Shown here: positions 10,410 through 18,022 of the stretch, in pieces
Layout: every line of letters begins with the position of its first letter
How positions within the stretch are numbered: position 1 is the first letter of the stretch
NCBI GenBank assembly: GCA_002293505.1
Contig: DBDI01000003.1
Span: 62,001 to 126,000 of the forward strand
DNA from: Alistipes sp. UBA936
GTDB lineage: Bacteria; Bacteroidota; Bacteroidia; Bacteroidales; Rikenellaceae
Reading direction: 5' to 3'
DNA: 64,000 nucleotides
The notes under the pieces: generated by a model
Database searches by the model: none
Told to the model about the DNA's origin: nothing
The model's input: the letters and a program-made list of their open reading frames with translations, nothing else
Position numbers and translations under genes: made by a program

Positions 10410-11920
10410 AGTTCCAAAATTTCTTCGACATACCGCCTGTCGTTGGCCAGTCGCGGTACTTTGTTTTGGCCGCCAACCTTTCCGCGCGTAGACATCCACT
10501 CTCGGAAAGTTCCCGCCGGAACCTCTGTAACAACAGGCTCGCAGAGAGTTACATCCTGCCAACGCTTGGCCTCGTAGTCCGAGTTCAGTTCCTTGAGGGC
10601 CTCATCGAGCGCCGCTCCGAACGCCTGCAGACCACCGGATGGTTCGCGCGAAAACTCGACTACCCATTCGTGAGCGCCGCGCCGGCAGAGCTCCATATAA
10701 ACCGGTGCGGCGGTGTATTCGGCGACCTCGGCCCCCGTCGCGGCACACGCCGAAACCATCGCCCGCTCGGCGTTGTCGACGATGATTTCCTCGCCGAAAG
10801 CATTGATATACTGCTTGGTACGCCCGGAAATTCGTATCCGGTAAGGGTTTGTCGAGGTGAAGCGTACCGTGTCGCCGATCAGGTAGCGCCACAGGCCGCT
10901 TGGGCTCGAAATGATCATCGCGTAGTTCACCCCTGTACGAACGTCCTCCAGAGTGACGGCTTTCGAGGGATTATCCAGCTGACTTACAGGTAGAAACTCG
11001 TAAAAAATTCCGTAATCGAGCATCAACAGCAGGTCTTCGCCGAAGTCGTCCGCGATGGCGAAAAATCCCTCGGAGGCGTTGTAAGTCTCTTGGTAGTGCA
11101 TTGATTCAGACGGAATTATCTGACGATACACCTCGGCGTATGGGGCGAAATTGACCCCGCCGTGGACAAAAAGCTCCAGTCGCGGCCAGACTTCTAACAG
11201 GTGCGTGCGGCCGGTGTATTCGAGCAATCGCCTGAGCATCACCAGATTCCACGACGGAACACCCACGATCGAGCGCACGTCTTTGTCGGCGCATTCGCGA
11301 CAGATGAGCTCCACTTTTTGTTCGAAATCGGGCGTCAGGGCGGTTTTCAGCGACGGTACGCGCCAGAAATCGGCCACGCGGGGAGTGTTTTCGATCAGAA
11401 TCGCCGACAGGTCCCCTGTAAGTGCCTGTTCTCCTTCACGTTCAATGCGGCGCGATCCGCCCAGCGTCAGTGTTTTGCCGCCGTAAACCTGCGTGTCTGG
11501 GTATCGGGCAACATTAAACGCGATGCAGTCCCGTGGGCCTTGTAAGTGGTTGCCATTCAATGCTTCGCGTGTGACAGGGATATATTTGCTCTTGGCCCCG
11601 GTGGTGCCGCTCGATTTGGCGAACCACTTCACGCGACCAGGCCATAGTACGTCGGCCTCTCCGGCACGAGCGCGCTCGATGTATGGCGTAAGTCCCTCAT
11701 AATCATATACCGGCACGCGAGATTGAAAGTTTTCTATAAGGTTGCCATTTTCTGCGATATCGGCAAAATCGTGCTCGGCGCCGAACGACGTGCCGGCCGC
11801 TCGTGCCAGCAATTTTCGCAGCTGAACTTCTTGAACTTCAGCTGGATGACGCTGGAAATACTCGACCTCTCGCAGCCGACTGGCGAAAGCAGCCCTCAAT
11901 ATCTTAGGCCGCATTCCCAT
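10400..11920 (-). CDS. GH3 auxin-responsive-promoter family protein
   Basis: A 506-residue adenylate-forming enzyme of the GH3 fold. The ATP-binding loop is KSSGTTGAKSKYIPVT, and AMP-contact segments recur later (TYNASEGFFA, YEFLPV, LIGDTVRFTS). Plant members join amino acids to plant hormones; in Bacteroidetes the substrate is unknown, and I will not assign one. The ATG overlaps the trkA stop (TAATG), so the order is trkA, GH3, kinase, methyltransferase. GH3 proteins next to Trk/Ktr-type genes are common in this phylum. Confidence 0.9.
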   Translation of the reverse strand: MGMRPKILRAAFASRLREVEYFQRHPAEVQEVQLRKLLARAAGTSFGAEHDFADIAENGNLIENFQSRVPVYDYEGLTPYIERARAGEADVLWPGRVKWFAKSSGTTGAKSKYIPVTREALNGNHLQGPRDCIAFNVARYPDTQVYGGKTLTLGGSRRIEREGEQALTGDLSAILIENTPRVADFWRVPSLKTALTPDFEQKVELICRECADKDVRSIVGVPSWNLVMLRRLLEYTGRTHLLEVWPRLELFVHGGVNFAPYAEVYRQIIPSESMHYQETYNASEGFFAIADDFGEDLLLMLDYGIFYEFLPVSQLDNPSKAVTLEDVRTGVNYAMIISSPSGLWRYLIGDTVRFTSTNPYRIRISGRTKQYINAFGEEIIVDNAERAMVSACAATGAEVAEYTAAPVYMELCRRGAHEWVVEFSREPSGGLQAFGAALDEALKELNSDYEAKRWQDVTLCEPVVTEVPAGTFREWMSTRGKVGGQNKVPRLANDRRYVEEILELCI

Positions 11921-13260
11921 TAATTAAAGAATTTGCCGACGACGCCCTTGGCTTCGGGTTTTGTGAACACCACAACTCGGTCATATGCAGCGATTTGGGT
12001 GTCACCCACAGCCATCAGCACCTGTTCGCCGCGCACGATCCCACCGATTGTCGCAGCGACCGGAAAATCGAGTTCGCGAATCGGCACGCGGGTTGCTACT
12101 GAACCCGGCTTGACGACAAATTCCAACACCTCGGCATCGGTTCCGGTGAGGCATTTGACTGCTTGCACGTCGGTGTTCATCGTGAAACGGAAGATATTGC
12201 TCGCGGTCAGCAGTTTTTTGTTGATCACGGTGTCGATTCCGATGCTTTCGGCCAGTGTGATGTAGTTCAGGTTTTCGACCTCGGCGATCACTTTTTTCAC
12301 CCCTAATTTCTTGGCCAGCATTGCTGTAAGGATATTTGTCTCGGAGCGCGAGGTCACGGCAACGAACGCGTCCATACGGTTGATGCCCTCCTCCATCATC
12401 GCATCGGTATTTCGGCCGTCGGCATTGATTATAAGCGTTTTGTCCAGTACTTCGGCCAATCGGTACGCCTCCTCGGGGTTATACTCCACGAGCTTTATGT
12501 CGATATGGTCTTGCAGAGCGGTTGCTATCTGTACTCCGATGCGGCTGCCTCCGAGGATCATCATATTTTTGATCTCCACGTTTGCCTGCCCCGACAACTC
12601 CTGCACCTCGTTCACAAACTCCTGAGAGGTAACCACATATACCGTGTCTCCGGCCAGCGCCATATCACCTCCGTGCGGAATCAGGGTTTGGTCCTCGCGG
12701 GCAATCGCAACTATGCGGTAGTATAATGCCGACGGATCCGGAGCGATTTCGAGCATCGTGTGGCCGACGAGAGGTGACGCCGCCGCGAGGCGAAACACGA
12801 CAAGCGACATACGCCCGCCCGAAAAGTCGACGTATTCGGTAATGGAAGTATGCCCAAGAAGCTTGATAACCTCCTGAGCGGCAGTCATCTCTGGGTGGAA
12901 CAGGTAGTCGATACCCATCCCGACGAAAACCTCTTTGTTGGCAGGTTCGAGGTACTCTTTGTTGTCGATACGCGCGATGGCTTTCTTGGCCCCTAACTGC
13001 TTGGCCAGCATAGCCGCCAGGATGTTGATATTCTCCTGTTGGTGGACGGCGATCATCAGGTCGGCCTTCCGAGCCGAGGCGCGTTTCAGGGATTGGAAAG
13101 TCGTCGGGTCGCCCTCGATCGTGACCACGTCCGAGACGTCGGCCACGGCCTCCAGTTGCTTGGCGTCGCTGTCCACAACGGTGATGTCGTGGCCCGTACC
13201 ACTCAACATACGAGCCAGATGGCTACCCACCTCGCCCGCGCCGACGATCACGATTTTCAT
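11920..13260 (-). CDS. trkA: Trk-type potassium uptake regulatory protein TrkA
   Basis: A 446-residue cytoplasmic NAD-binding gating subunit. It has two copies of the RCK unit: Rossmann domain 1 opens with VIVGAGEVGSHLARML, the first TrkA-C domain spans about 135-220, Rossmann domain 2 opens with MILGGSRIGVQIA at about 235, and a second TrkA-C domain ends the protein. No TrkH channel gene is in the window, although in many genomes it lies beside trkA. It is the first gene of the trkA-GH3-kinase-methyltransferase operon and is preceded by a full Shine-Dalgarno sequence, which is unusual here. Confidence 0.95.
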   Translation of the reverse strand: MKIVIVGAGEVGSHLARMLSGTGHDITVVDSDAKQLEAVADVSDVVTIEGDPTTFQSLKRASARKADLMIAVHQQENINILAAMLAKQLGAKKAIARIDNKEYLEPANKEVFVGMGIDYLFHPEMTAAQEVIKLLGHTSITEYVDFSGGRMSLVVFRLAAASPLVGHTMLEIAPDPSALYYRIVAIAREDQTLIPHGGDMALAGDTVYVVTSQEFVNEVQELSGQANVEIKNMMILGGSRIGVQIATALQDHIDIKLVEYNPEEAYRLAEVLDKTLIINADGRNTDAMMEEGINRMDAFVAVTSRSETNILTAMLAKKLGVKKVIAEVENLNYITLAESIGIDTVINKKLLTASNIFRFTMNTDVQAVKCLTGTDAEVLEFVVKPGSVATRVPIRELDFPVAATIGGIVRGEQVLMAVGDTQIAAYDRVVVFTKPEAKGVVGKFFN

Positions 13261-13265
13261 ACGTT

Positions 13266-13273
13266 ACCTCCTT
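13266..13273 (-). promoter_or_regulatory. Strong Shine-Dalgarno site before trkA
   Basis: The minus strand reads AAGGAGGT five bases before the trkA ATG, a full match to the 16S anti-Shine-Dalgarno sequence. Most genes in this window have only A-rich leaders or none. Confidence 0.75.
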
Positions 13274-13285
13274 CTTCCAACTCTG

Positions 13286-13293
13286 CGAAGATA
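13286..13293 (-). promoter_or_regulatory. Probable trkA -7 element (TATCTTCG)
   Basis: One mismatch from TAnnTTTG (TTCG for TTTG), 25 bases before the trkA ATG, leaving room for the ribosome site between them. Confidence 0.45.
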
Positions 13294-13309
13294 ACGATTA
13301 TTTTCGGAA

Positions 13310-13585
13310 TCAACAACCCCAAAACCTTCGGCGCAACACTCCCCAGATACCGCGAACGACGGCGGCACCGGTCGAAACACCGCCGAAAGCCCTGTCGAGC
13401 ACAGACCCCTGGGGCACGGCCAACGACAGAAGGTTATCGAACGAGAACACCGCACCGGCGTTCTCGGCCAGTCGCTCACCGGCATACCACGAGGCGATTC
13501 CGAATTCGTGCCTCGCCTTGCGAAGCTCCCTCAGCGAACGGATGTCGCTCAGGGTGCGAACCTTAACTTTATACTCCCGGGTCAT
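13310..13585 (-). CDS. Hypothetical protein, third gene of the YtxH-holin operon
   Basis: A 91-residue protein I do not recognise. The N-terminal half is charged and probably helical (KVKVRTLSDIRSLRELRKARHE); the C-terminal half is more apolar and ends in WGVLRRRFWGC. There is no signal peptide. It overlaps the upstream holin-like gene by 17 bases, so it is translated with it and may act with that membrane protein. Confidence 0.7.
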   Translation of the reverse strand: MTREYKVKVRTLSDIRSLRELRKARHEFGIASWYAGERLAENAGAVFSFDNLLSLAVPQGSVLDRAFGGVSTGAAVVRGIWGVLRRRFWGC

Positions 13586-13940
13586 AATCGTTGTCGTTTT
13601 CGGTGAAGAACATATCTACGAAGTAGCGCACCATAGAGTTGGTAACTAATCGGCCGCCAACCAAGAGTCCGATCACCGCGCAGAGCAGCAACGCTCCGCC
13701 TGCGATGAGAAATCCGTAAGACGTGTGGCCAAGCAACTCACCAAGCCAAAGTGCCAGCGCGATCATCAAAAAAGTGATCGCCGAGAGCACCAGCAAGATG
13801 AATATCACCCAACCGAACGCCTTACCCATACCCACGGAGAGCTTCTCTACAACTCCCAACCGCAGGTTTGCCCAACGGAGGCGCACCCAGTCGTACGCCT
13901 CGTCGCGCAATTCCAAAAAATCATCCAAACCTCGTCCCAT
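13569..13940 (-). CDS. Phage holin-like/putative superfamily III holin-X membrane protein
   Basis: A 123-residue protein with an amphipathic N-terminus and two long hydrophobic segments (about residues 38-65 and 70-95), ending in an acidic tail (ENDNDYDPGV). This fits the Phage_holin_3_6/actinobacterial holin-X family, which is mostly chromosomal and not tied to phages. The start at 13940 (MGRGLDDFLELRDEAYDW) removes a basic, nonsense-like upstream extension that overlaps YtxH. It sits between YtxH and a small unknown gene, a common Bacteroidetes envelope-stress-type trio. Confidence 0.8.
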   Translation of the reverse strand: MGRGLDDFLELRDEAYDWVRLRWANLRLGVVEKLSVGMGKAFGWVIFILLVLSAITFLMIALALWLGELLGHTSYGFLIAGGALLLCAVIGLLVGGRLVTNSMVRYFVDMFFTENDNDYDPGV

Positions 13941-13971
13941 AACTTTACCTGTGCGGAATAAGTGGCCCGCT

Positions 13972-14286
13972 TCAGCAACCGGCTGCTGATTTGGTTGTGC
14001 GTTTGATCTCCTCGGCCACGGCTTCCTTGGCTTCCTCGACCATCTCCTGGATTTCGCCCACGGCACGACGCGCTTTGCGTTTGTACTTGTTGATCTCGTC
14101 GGTGGCGAAGTCGCGAGCCTGAGTGGCCTTTTCCTTGACCATATCGACCTCGTCTTCAACGAATTCACGAATTATTTCGCGAGTTTCGGCACCCGAACGG
14201 GGTGCAAACAACAGGGCGACGATCCCGCCCACGAGTGCGCCGCCTAGGAATGCTCCGAAAGCGGCACCTGCATTACTTCTTCTCAT
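13972..14286 (-). CDS. YtxH-like protein
   Basis: A 104-residue protein with one glycine-rich N-terminal membrane segment (FGAFLGGALVGGIVALLFAPRSG), then a charged coiled-coil tail rich in Glu, Lys and Ala. The APRSG turn after the membrane helix is the YtxH signature. YtxH proteins are general-stress-associated in Bacillus; the molecular function is unknown. It is the first gene of a three-gene operon. Confidence 0.88.
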   Translation of the reverse strand: MRRSNAGAAFGAFLGGALVGGIVALLFAPRSGAETREIIREFVEDEVDMVKEKATQARDFATDEINKYKRKARRAVGEIQEMVEEAKEAVAEEIKRTTKSAAGC

Positions 14287-14350
14287 AGTGTCAGTGTGTT
14301 TTTTAGTGGTTAAACTTTTCGTGAAGTTTTTGTTTGCAAATCGCGTTCCA

Positions 14351-14358
14351 CAAAATTA
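14351..14358 (-). promoter_or_regulatory. ytxH operon -7 element (TAATTTTG)
   Basis: A full TAnnTTTG match on the minus strand, 64 bases before the YtxH ATG, in the AT-rich gap between two divergent genes. Confidence 0.55.
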
Positions 14359-14385
14359 ATTTGTGCTAAATTAGCGAAAATTTTT

Positions 14386-14889
14386 GTGAACCCCTCACGA
14401 AATACCACTCTTTGTTTCTCCGGCCACCGAGTTTACGTGGGCTCGGAGGCGGACGAGGCGCGCCTTGCGGCGGCTGTGGAGGCTGCTTACGCGGATGGAT
14501 ACCGCGTTTTTGTTTCGGGAATGGCGATCGGATTCGACCTCGCGGCTGCTGAAGCGGTCGTGCATTTGCGCTCTTCGCGGCCGGATACTCAGTTGGTTGC
14601 AGCGGTGCCTTTCGAGGGTCAGGCTGCCGGCTATTCTGCTTCGGATCGGTCGCGTTACGATGTCTTGATGGCTGCGGCAGACGAGACTGTGGTTCTGGCT
14701 ACGCGATATTCCCACGGTTGCTATTTTCGACGCGACGAATGGATGGTGGAACGCTCTGGACGGCTGATCTGCTACTACGACGCGTCGTTGGGGGGTCGAG
14801 GGGCTGGTACTCGCTATACAGTGAAATATGCTCTGGTTCAGGGACTTGAGATAGTCAATCTCTATCGCGACGAGGCGACGCTATTTTGA
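14386..14889 (+). CDS. SLOG/DUF1273 (YpsA-like) nucleotide-binding protein
   Basis: A 167-residue Rossmann-like protein. The N-terminal CFSGHR, the FVSGMAIGFDLAAAEAV loop and the later RDEWMVERSG segment are typical of the SLOG superfamily branch that includes YpsA and DprA relatives, which bind a nucleotide or ADP-ribose-type ligand. Its ligand is unknown. The start is GTG at 14386, the only reasonable in-frame start before the FSGHR motif. Its 3' end overlaps the 3' end of recN by nine bases on the opposite strand. Confidence 0.82.
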   Translation: MNPSRNTTLCFSGHRVYVGSEADEARLAAAVEAAYADGYRVFVSGMAIGFDLAAAEAVVHLRSSRPDTQLVAAVPFEGQAAGYSASDRSRYDVLMAAADETVVLATRYSHGCYFRRDEWMVERSGRLICYYDASLGGRGAGTRYTVKYALVQGLEIVNLYRDEATLF

Positions 14890-16602
14890 GTTCAACAATT
14901 CTCGGGCCTGCCGTAAGGCCGCATCGGTGACGGAGCTGCCGCTCAACATCGCCGCAATCTCTGTCACGCGCTCGGGCTCGGTCAGTTGGCGGATATGGGT
15001 CGCGCCGTCCTTTTTGTAAACCAGAAAATGCTCGCCCGGCTTGGCCGCTATCTGCGGTAAATGAGTGATGTTCAGCACTTGAGAATGCGTGCCCAGTTCT
15101 GCAATGATGTCGCCCATCGCGTCGGCCACTCGACCTGAAACTCCGGCATCGATCTCGTCGAACACCACCGTCGGCAGGCCCGCCGAGCGCGCTGAAAGAG
15201 TCTTGAGGGCCAGCATAACGCGCGAAATTTCCCCTCCGGACGCGATTTTTTCCACGGGTCGCGGCGCCATCGACGAGTTGGCCGTGAAGAGAAACCGCAC
15301 CTCGTCGGCTCCGTTTTTGCGCAGTTCGGCTGCAGGCGTTAGTTCGACAACAAACTGGGTTTCAGACATTCCAAGCCGACGTAGCATTTCACTGACACTG
15401 CGCTCGACTTCTGTTACGGCCTGCCGTCGTCCGGCGCTGATCCGTTCAGCTGTTTCGCGAGCCTCGTTTTCGGCGGTGGCGACCTCCGCTTCCAGAGCGG
15501 TAATATGCTCGCTTCCGTTCTCAATCGAACTCAGCTGCGCCTCGAAATCTGCCTGGAGATCAAGTAATTGTGCCACTGAAGTGACACGATGCTTCTGCTG
15601 CAACGCATAAATCGCATCCAGTCGCGCTGCAACCTTAGCCAGTCGCTCCGGATCTCCGTCAATGCGTTCATACTCAGCGACTATTTCGCGTTCCAGGTCC
15701 TGCAATTCGAGGTGGGCCGACCCAAGCCGCTCGGCCAGCGAAGCCGCCCGCAGATGGATTCCCTCGATGCGTTCCAGTGCACCCCGAAGCGCCCGAAGGC
15801 GAGCAATGATGCCAAGCTCGTCGGCACCGAAACCCGCGCCTGAGCCCCCGCCGGAATTAGCAGCAAAACCACCGCCCAGTTCCGCCGCAGCAGCACCGAA
15901 GACCTCGCGTATCTCGTCGCTATGAGAAAGCTCAAGTTGCTCGGCCTCAAGATCTTCCTGTTCGCCATCGGTCAACGCGAGACCGGAGAGTTCCGTGGCC
16001 TGATGGCGCAACCACTCCTCGTCGCGAGCAGCCTCAGCCCCCGCCGCCCGAGCCTCGGAAAGGCGCCGCAAGAGTTCGCGCCAACGCCCGAAAACCTCAC
16101 CGTAATGCTGCACGAGAGCTCCCTGTCCCGCAACGCCATCGAGAATCGAAACGCGGAACCCGTCGTCGCGCAGAAGCAGGTTCTCGTGCTGCGAGTGGAT
16201 GTCGATGAGTCGCTCGCCCAGCGCCCTCAAAACAGTCAGAGGTACAGGCAGTTCACTCACATAAGCGCGACTTTTACCCGAGGCCGAAATCACGCGGCGT
16301 ACGACGATTTCGGGTGAATATTCAAGGTCGTTCTCGGCAAAAAAATCTTCCAAATTCGCAACTGCCGCGCTGCCGTCCACACCGCCACCCGAGAGCATAA
16401 ACACCCCCTCCACAACACACGCCCGCGACGGATCTTTTTGCACGCCAGATTCGCCGCGCGTGCCGAGCAGCAGCCCCAACGCACCGAGTAAAATCGACTT
16501 TCCGGCGCCGGTTTCGCCCGTCACAATATTGAGCCCGGGCCCGAGATTCATCTCCAGCCGCTCGATCAATACGTAGTTCTCAACCGACAGTGTGCGCAAC
16601 AT
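14881..16602 (-). CDS. recN: DNA repair protein RecN
   Basis: A 573-residue SMC-like ATPase for double-strand break repair. Walker A is GETGAGKSI near residue 30, the centre is a coiled-coil region (about 160-360), and the C-terminal head carries SGGEISRVMLALK and VFDEIDAGVSGRVAD (signature and Walker B). A Gly/Ala-rich insert around residues 240-260 (LGGGFAANSGGGSGAGFG) looks like a disordered loop. It follows ispF by two bases in the same direction. Confidence 0.96.
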   Translation of the reverse strand: MLRTLSVENYVLIERLEMNLGPGLNIVTGETGAGKSILLGALGLLLGTRGESGVQKDPSRACVVEGVFMLSGGGVDGSAAVANLEDFFAENDLEYSPEIVVRRVISASGKSRAYVSELPVPLTVLRALGERLIDIHSQHENLLLRDDGFRVSILDGVAGQGALVQHYGEVFGRWRELLRRLSEARAAGAEAARDEEWLRHQATELSGLALTDGEQEDLEAEQLELSHSDEIREVFGAAAAELGGGFAANSGGGSGAGFGADELGIIARLRALRGALERIEGIHLRAASLAERLGSAHLELQDLEREIVAEYERIDGDPERLAKVAARLDAIYALQQKHRVTSVAQLLDLQADFEAQLSSIENGSEHITALEAEVATAENEARETAERISAGRRQAVTEVERSVSEMLRRLGMSETQFVVELTPAAELRKNGADEVRFLFTANSSMAPRPVEKIASGGEISRVMLALKTLSARSAGLPTVVFDEIDAGVSGRVADAMGDIIAELGTHSQVLNITHLPQIAAKPGEHFLVYKKDGATHIRQLTEPERVTEIAAMLSGSSVTDAALRQARELLNSK

Positions 16603-16604
16603 AT

Positions 16605-17081
16605 CTATCTGTGGATCAGTACAACAGCTTCGGCTGCGACTCCTTCTTCGCGACCCACGAATCCCAGCCGCTCGGTTGTCGTAGCTTTCACCGAAACAGC
16701 ATCAACCTCAACCCCTAATGCCTCCGCCATAACCCCTCGCATCGCCGCTATGTGTGGCGCGACCTTGGGCACCTGCAACAAAAGCGTGCAATCGACGTTG
16801 CCCACCCGCCAGCCGTCTGCCTCAAGTAGCCCGACTGTCCGGCGTAGCAGTTCGACGCTGTCGATGCCGCGGAACTCGGGCGAGGTGTCGGGAAAATGAG
16901 CCCCGATGTCGCCCGCTGCAGCTGCCCCAAGCAGTGCGTCGCATAGTGCGTGGATCACCACATCGCCGTCGGAGTGCGCCACAGGGCCCTTCTGATGCGG
17001 AATCGTGACTCCTCCAAGCCGCAACGGCCGCCCCGATTCGAGGCGATGGACGTCGTATCCGTGACCGATTCTGAAATTCAT
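16605..17081 (-). CDS. ispF: 2-C-methyl-D-erythritol 2,4-cyclodiphosphate synthase
   Basis: The 158-residue MEP-pathway enzyme that closes the cyclodiphosphate ring in isoprenoid precursor synthesis. The zinc ligands Asp10, His12 and His44 are present (GYDVHR; VIHALCDAL), as is the CDP-binding C-terminal segment VSVKATTTERLGFVGREEGVAAEAV. It acts as a homotrimer in the cytosol. It is divergent from the nitroreductase gene with only 39 bases between the two start codons, and upstream of recN. Confidence 0.97.
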   Translation of the reverse strand: MNFRIGHGYDVHRLESGRPLRLGGVTIPHQKGPVAHSDGDVVIHALCDALLGAAAAGDIGAHFPDTSPEFRGIDSVELLRRTVGLLEADGWRVGNVDCTLLLQVPKVAPHIAAMRGVMAEALGVEVDAVSVKATTTERLGFVGREEGVAAEAVVLIHR

Positions 17082-17086
17082 ATTGG

Positions 17087-17094
17087 CAAATGTA
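17087..17094 (-). promoter_or_regulatory. ispF -7 element (TACATTTG)
   Basis: A full TAnnTTTG match on the minus strand, ending five bases before the ispF ATG. It lies 12 bases from the oppositely directed element of the nitroreductase gene. Confidence 0.72.
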
Positions 17095-17106
17095 CGAAAA
17101 ATTTCC

Positions 17107-17114
17107 TATTTTTG
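17107..17114 (+). promoter_or_regulatory. Nitroreductase -7 element (TATTTTTG)
   Basis: A full TAnnTTTG match, ending six bases before the ATG at 17121, so the leader is almost absent. Confidence 0.7.
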
Positions 17115-17120
17115 TCGATT

Positions 17121-17648
17121 ATGACATTGACCGAAATTCTGAAAAAACGGCGCAGTGTACGCCGATTCGAGCCGCGTGATGTGCCGCGCGAGATTGTGGA
17201 TGGGTTGCTGGCGGCGGCGCTGATGGCTCCGTCGTCGAAAAACACGCGCTCGACGCGTTTTATGGTTCTCGACCAGCCCGAGGTTTTGGAACGCCTTGCT
17301 GCTATGCGTGACTTTGGCTCGTCGTTTTTGGCCACGTCTCCGTGCGCAGTTTTGGTGTGCGGAGATTCCTCAGCCACAGACCTTTGGCTCGACAACGCGG
17401 CCATCTCGGCGACGATCCTGCAACTGGCTGCTGAGGACGCGGGTCTCGGTTCGTGTTGGGTGCACGTGAACGGTCGTCCCAGGAAGCGCGAGGAACCTGA
17501 TGGGGCGAATGCAGCCGACTATCTGCGTGAGTTTTTGCCGCTGCCTGCGAGTTGGAATCCGCTGTGTGTCATTGCATTGGGTTATTCGGTCGAACCCGCC
17601 CGACCCCACAGCCCCAAGGACGATGCGGACAAAATAATCTGGCTCTAA
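17121..17648 (+). CDS. Nitroreductase-family flavoprotein
   Basis: A 175-residue FMN-dependent oxidoreductase of the nitroreductase fold. KKRRSVRRFEPRDVPREIVDGLLAAALMAPS is the FMN-phosphate-binding start, and the later AISATILQLAAEDAGLGSCWVH segment is typical of the small-type family. The natural substrate is unknown. The ATG at 17121 follows directly after the promoter; an earlier in-frame ATG would start inside ispF. Confidence 0.93.
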   Translation: MTLTEILKKRRSVRRFEPRDVPREIVDGLLAAALMAPSSKNTRSTRFMVLDQPEVLERLAAMRDFGSSFLATSPCAVLVCGDSSATDLWLDNAAISATILQLAAEDAGLGSCWVHVNGRPRKREEPDGANAADYLREFLPLPASWNPLCVIALGYSVEPARPHSPKDDADKIIWL

Positions 17649-17671
17649 ACGGCTTGCTGATTCGGGAAATT

Positions 17672-17944
17672 ATGGCTCCTTGGTTGATTGTGATCCTGTT
17701 TTCGGTGGGCGCTGTGTTGCTCTTTGCGGTGGGGCTGTCGCTCACGCTGATGATCAAGGGGCATCATATTGATTCTGAGATAGCTACGAATAGCCATATG
17801 CGCGCGCGCGGTATAACCTGTCCCGCTGCCGACGGACGACGGACTGCCAGCGGCCGCAGAGATTTTGATGGGCGCGCCGGTGATACTATCGCCGATTGTG
17901 TTGACCTCGATTGCTCGGATTGCGCTTCCTGCGCGAAAAAATAA
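17672..17944 (+). CDS. Small single-pass membrane protein, unknown
   Basis: A 90-residue protein with one N-terminal membrane helix (about residues 4-28, LIVILFSVGAVLLFAVGLSLTLM), then a hydrophilic tail with five Cys (Cys at about 49 and a CVDLDCSDCASC cluster near the end). The IKGHHIDSEIATNSHMRARGITC region resembles a conserved Bacteroidales membrane protein of unknown function. The C-terminal Cys cluster might bind metal. It begins 23 bases after the nitroreductase stop. Confidence 0.68.
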   Translation: MAPWLIVILFSVGAVLLFAVGLSLTLMIKGHHIDSEIATNSHMRARGITCPAADGRRTASGRRDFDGRAGDTIADCVDLDCSDCASCAKK

Positions 17945-18022
17945 CCCTCCTCGCTCCCCCGAATTCTTCGCCGCACCTCCTCCTTCACACCCCTTCGCCC
18001 CCAGCCCCTTCGCTCCGACCTC

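Noticed and set aside
14365..14375. Palindrome GCTAAATTAGC between ytxH and the SLOG gene
   Set aside because: Eleven bases, AT-rich, and expected by chance in such a gap; no second copy noticed as an operator.
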